Source: CAYRMV01 sp964425255 (lineage in GTDB: Bacteria > Bacteroidota > Bacteroidia > Flavobacteriales_D > Crocinitomicaceae). From it: a stretch of 5,537 bases of DNA. The notes below the pieces were generated by a model. The model had not been told where the DNA came from, did no database searches, and was given only the letters and a program-made list of their open reading frames with translations. The stretch covers positions 1 to 5,537 of the forward strand of contig CAYRMV010000186.1 in NCBI GenBank assembly GCA_964425255.1, written 5' to 3'. Position 1 is the first letter of the stretch; each line of letters begins with the position of its first letter. Below are positions 5,006 through 5,537 of this stretch, in pieces. A program made the position numbers and the translations under genes.

Positions 5006-5368
5006 TGTAGTCAATTCGTTGATATCTGATTCATGAGCACTTAACTAACTGATTTTTAGTTTTAATTTCAAAAGTACATCAAAATAAGATCAAGGTGTCT
5101 GATAACAGACACCTTTTTTAATGCAAATTTGCCACTTCAAAATCAAAGAATAGGTTCTATGTATTATCACCACCAATGGCAGCACCGCAGGTAATTAACT
5201 CACGTTGATAATTGTACACTTTATGTCAGCTATAGTTAGTTCTTTTGAAAATAGTTGGATGTAACGTTCATGTATCAAACCATTCGTTGATTCATCAATT
5301 TCAAACTAAAAAACTATATTTACAAACTGTCGGAATAAGTAGAGATTTACCAAAAAGCATCAAAAAAA
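5006..5368 (+). other. Intergenic region with terminator, no convincing gene
   Basis: About 360 bases separate the YD-like lipoprotein from the last gene. It contains a weak hairpin AACTAA-N7-TTAGTT (5043-5061), the strong terminator at 5092-5119, a perfect palindrome GCAAATTTGC (5123-5132) just after it, and a GC-richer patch at about 5170-5192. On the minus strand, 5219 down to 5157 reads as a 20-residue piece ending CGAAIGGDNT, without a plausible start. TATATTTA at 5315-5322 is a near match to the -7 promoter consensus for the downstream gene but has no good -33 box. Confidence 0.5.
5092..5119 (+). terminator. Strong intrinsic (Rho-independent) terminator
   Basis: AAGGTGTCTG (5092-5101) and CAGACACCTT (5106-5115) form a perfect ten-pair stem closed by an ATAA loop, followed by further T residues (T-run 5114-5119). 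It lies 87 bases after the stop at 5005 and ends the transcription unit of the YD-like lipoprotein. A shorter A-rich stretch precedes the stem, so some minus-strand activity is possible, but no minus-strand gene is visible. Confidence 0.9.
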
Positions 5369-5537
5369 ATGAAACATAATTTAATGTTTAGTACTTACTT
5401 TGTCTTTTTAATGTTTTTCTCTTGTGAGAATTCTATCGTTGAAAAAAGGCATCTTCAATTTTATAATAGCGCAGGAAAATATAAGGTTGTAAAAATTCAA
5501 CGGTCTAATTCAGGAAGAATAAAGATCGATTTAATAA
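5369..5537 (+). CDS. N-terminus of a predicted lipoprotein (partial)
   Basis: The gene runs off the window end after 56 codons. It opens with MKHNLMFSTYFVFLMFFSCEN: a short basic start, a hydrophobic core and an FFSC lipobox with the lipidated Cys at 19, preceded by an A-rich leader. The mature part visible so far (SIVEKRHLQFYNSAGKYKVVKIQ) starts with Glu at +2 but no K-(D/E)2 or S-(D/E)3 run, so surface export is uncertain. LQFYNSAGKYKVVKI resembles an aromatic-x-x-G-K beta-hairpin like the repeat unit of the preceding lipoprotein. That could mean a related gene, but one unit is not enough to claim homology. It is separated from the upstream gene by a strong terminator and so needs its own promoter. 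Confidence 0.7.
   Translation, partial: MKHNLMFSTYFVFLMFFSCENSIVEKRHLQFYNSAGKYKVVKIQRSNSGRIKIDLI

Noticed and set aside
5043..5061. AACTAA-N7-TTAGTT hairpin as a terminator
   Set aside because: Only six AT-rich pairs with no continuous T-run; the perfect ten-pair stem at 5092-5115 explains termination better.
1..5537. CRISPR array, tRNA or rRNA
   Set aside because: No regularly spaced repeats of suitable length, no cloverleaf-like sequence and no rRNA-like conserved segments were seen on either strand.

Overview
This AT-rich window (roughly two thirds A+T) looks like an accessory region of a Bacteroidota chromosome, most likely a Flavobacteriia-type organism. Three things point there: starts sit in A-rich leaders with almost no Shine-Dalgarno sequence; TAnnTTTG-type -7 promoter elements occur (TATCTTTG at 3767, TAAGTTTG at 1771); and short lipoproteins with FFSC or LSSC lipoboxes are abundant. 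No rRNA, tRNA or CRISPR is visible.

Layout. All genes read on the + strand. Positions 1-65 hold the probable tail of an upstream gene. Positions 67-3663 hold six small genes in close succession: a lipoprotein (67-477), a cytoplasmic protein (536-1090), a lipoprotein with four extra cysteines including CxxC (1109-1678), a single-pass membrane protein with a small beta-rich outer domain (1834-2193), a secreted lipocalin-like protein (2261-3019), and a lipoprotein translationally coupled to it by ATGA (3016-3663). None has an enzymatic motif I recognise and none resembles another.

Positions 3700-4103 are a decayed mobile patch. A promoter/operator and the first ~20 codons of a small antitoxin-like gene run into a GC-richer REP-like sequence. 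This is followed by the C-terminal ~45 codons of a REP-associated (Y1/IS200-like) transposase and a second, inverted REP-like palindrome. After it come a lipoprotein with five YD-like beta-hairpin repeats (4175-5005), a strong intrinsic terminator (5092-5119), a 360-bp spacer and the start of another lipoprotein (5369 to the window end).

How they may work together is inference. A co-directional row of unrelated, envelope-targeted small orphan proteins, interrupted by toxin-antitoxin and transposon debris, resembles the immunity/orphan islands found next to polymorphic-toxin (Rhs/T6SS/T9SS) genes, or a generic integration hot spot. No toxin gene lies inside the window, so this is unproven.
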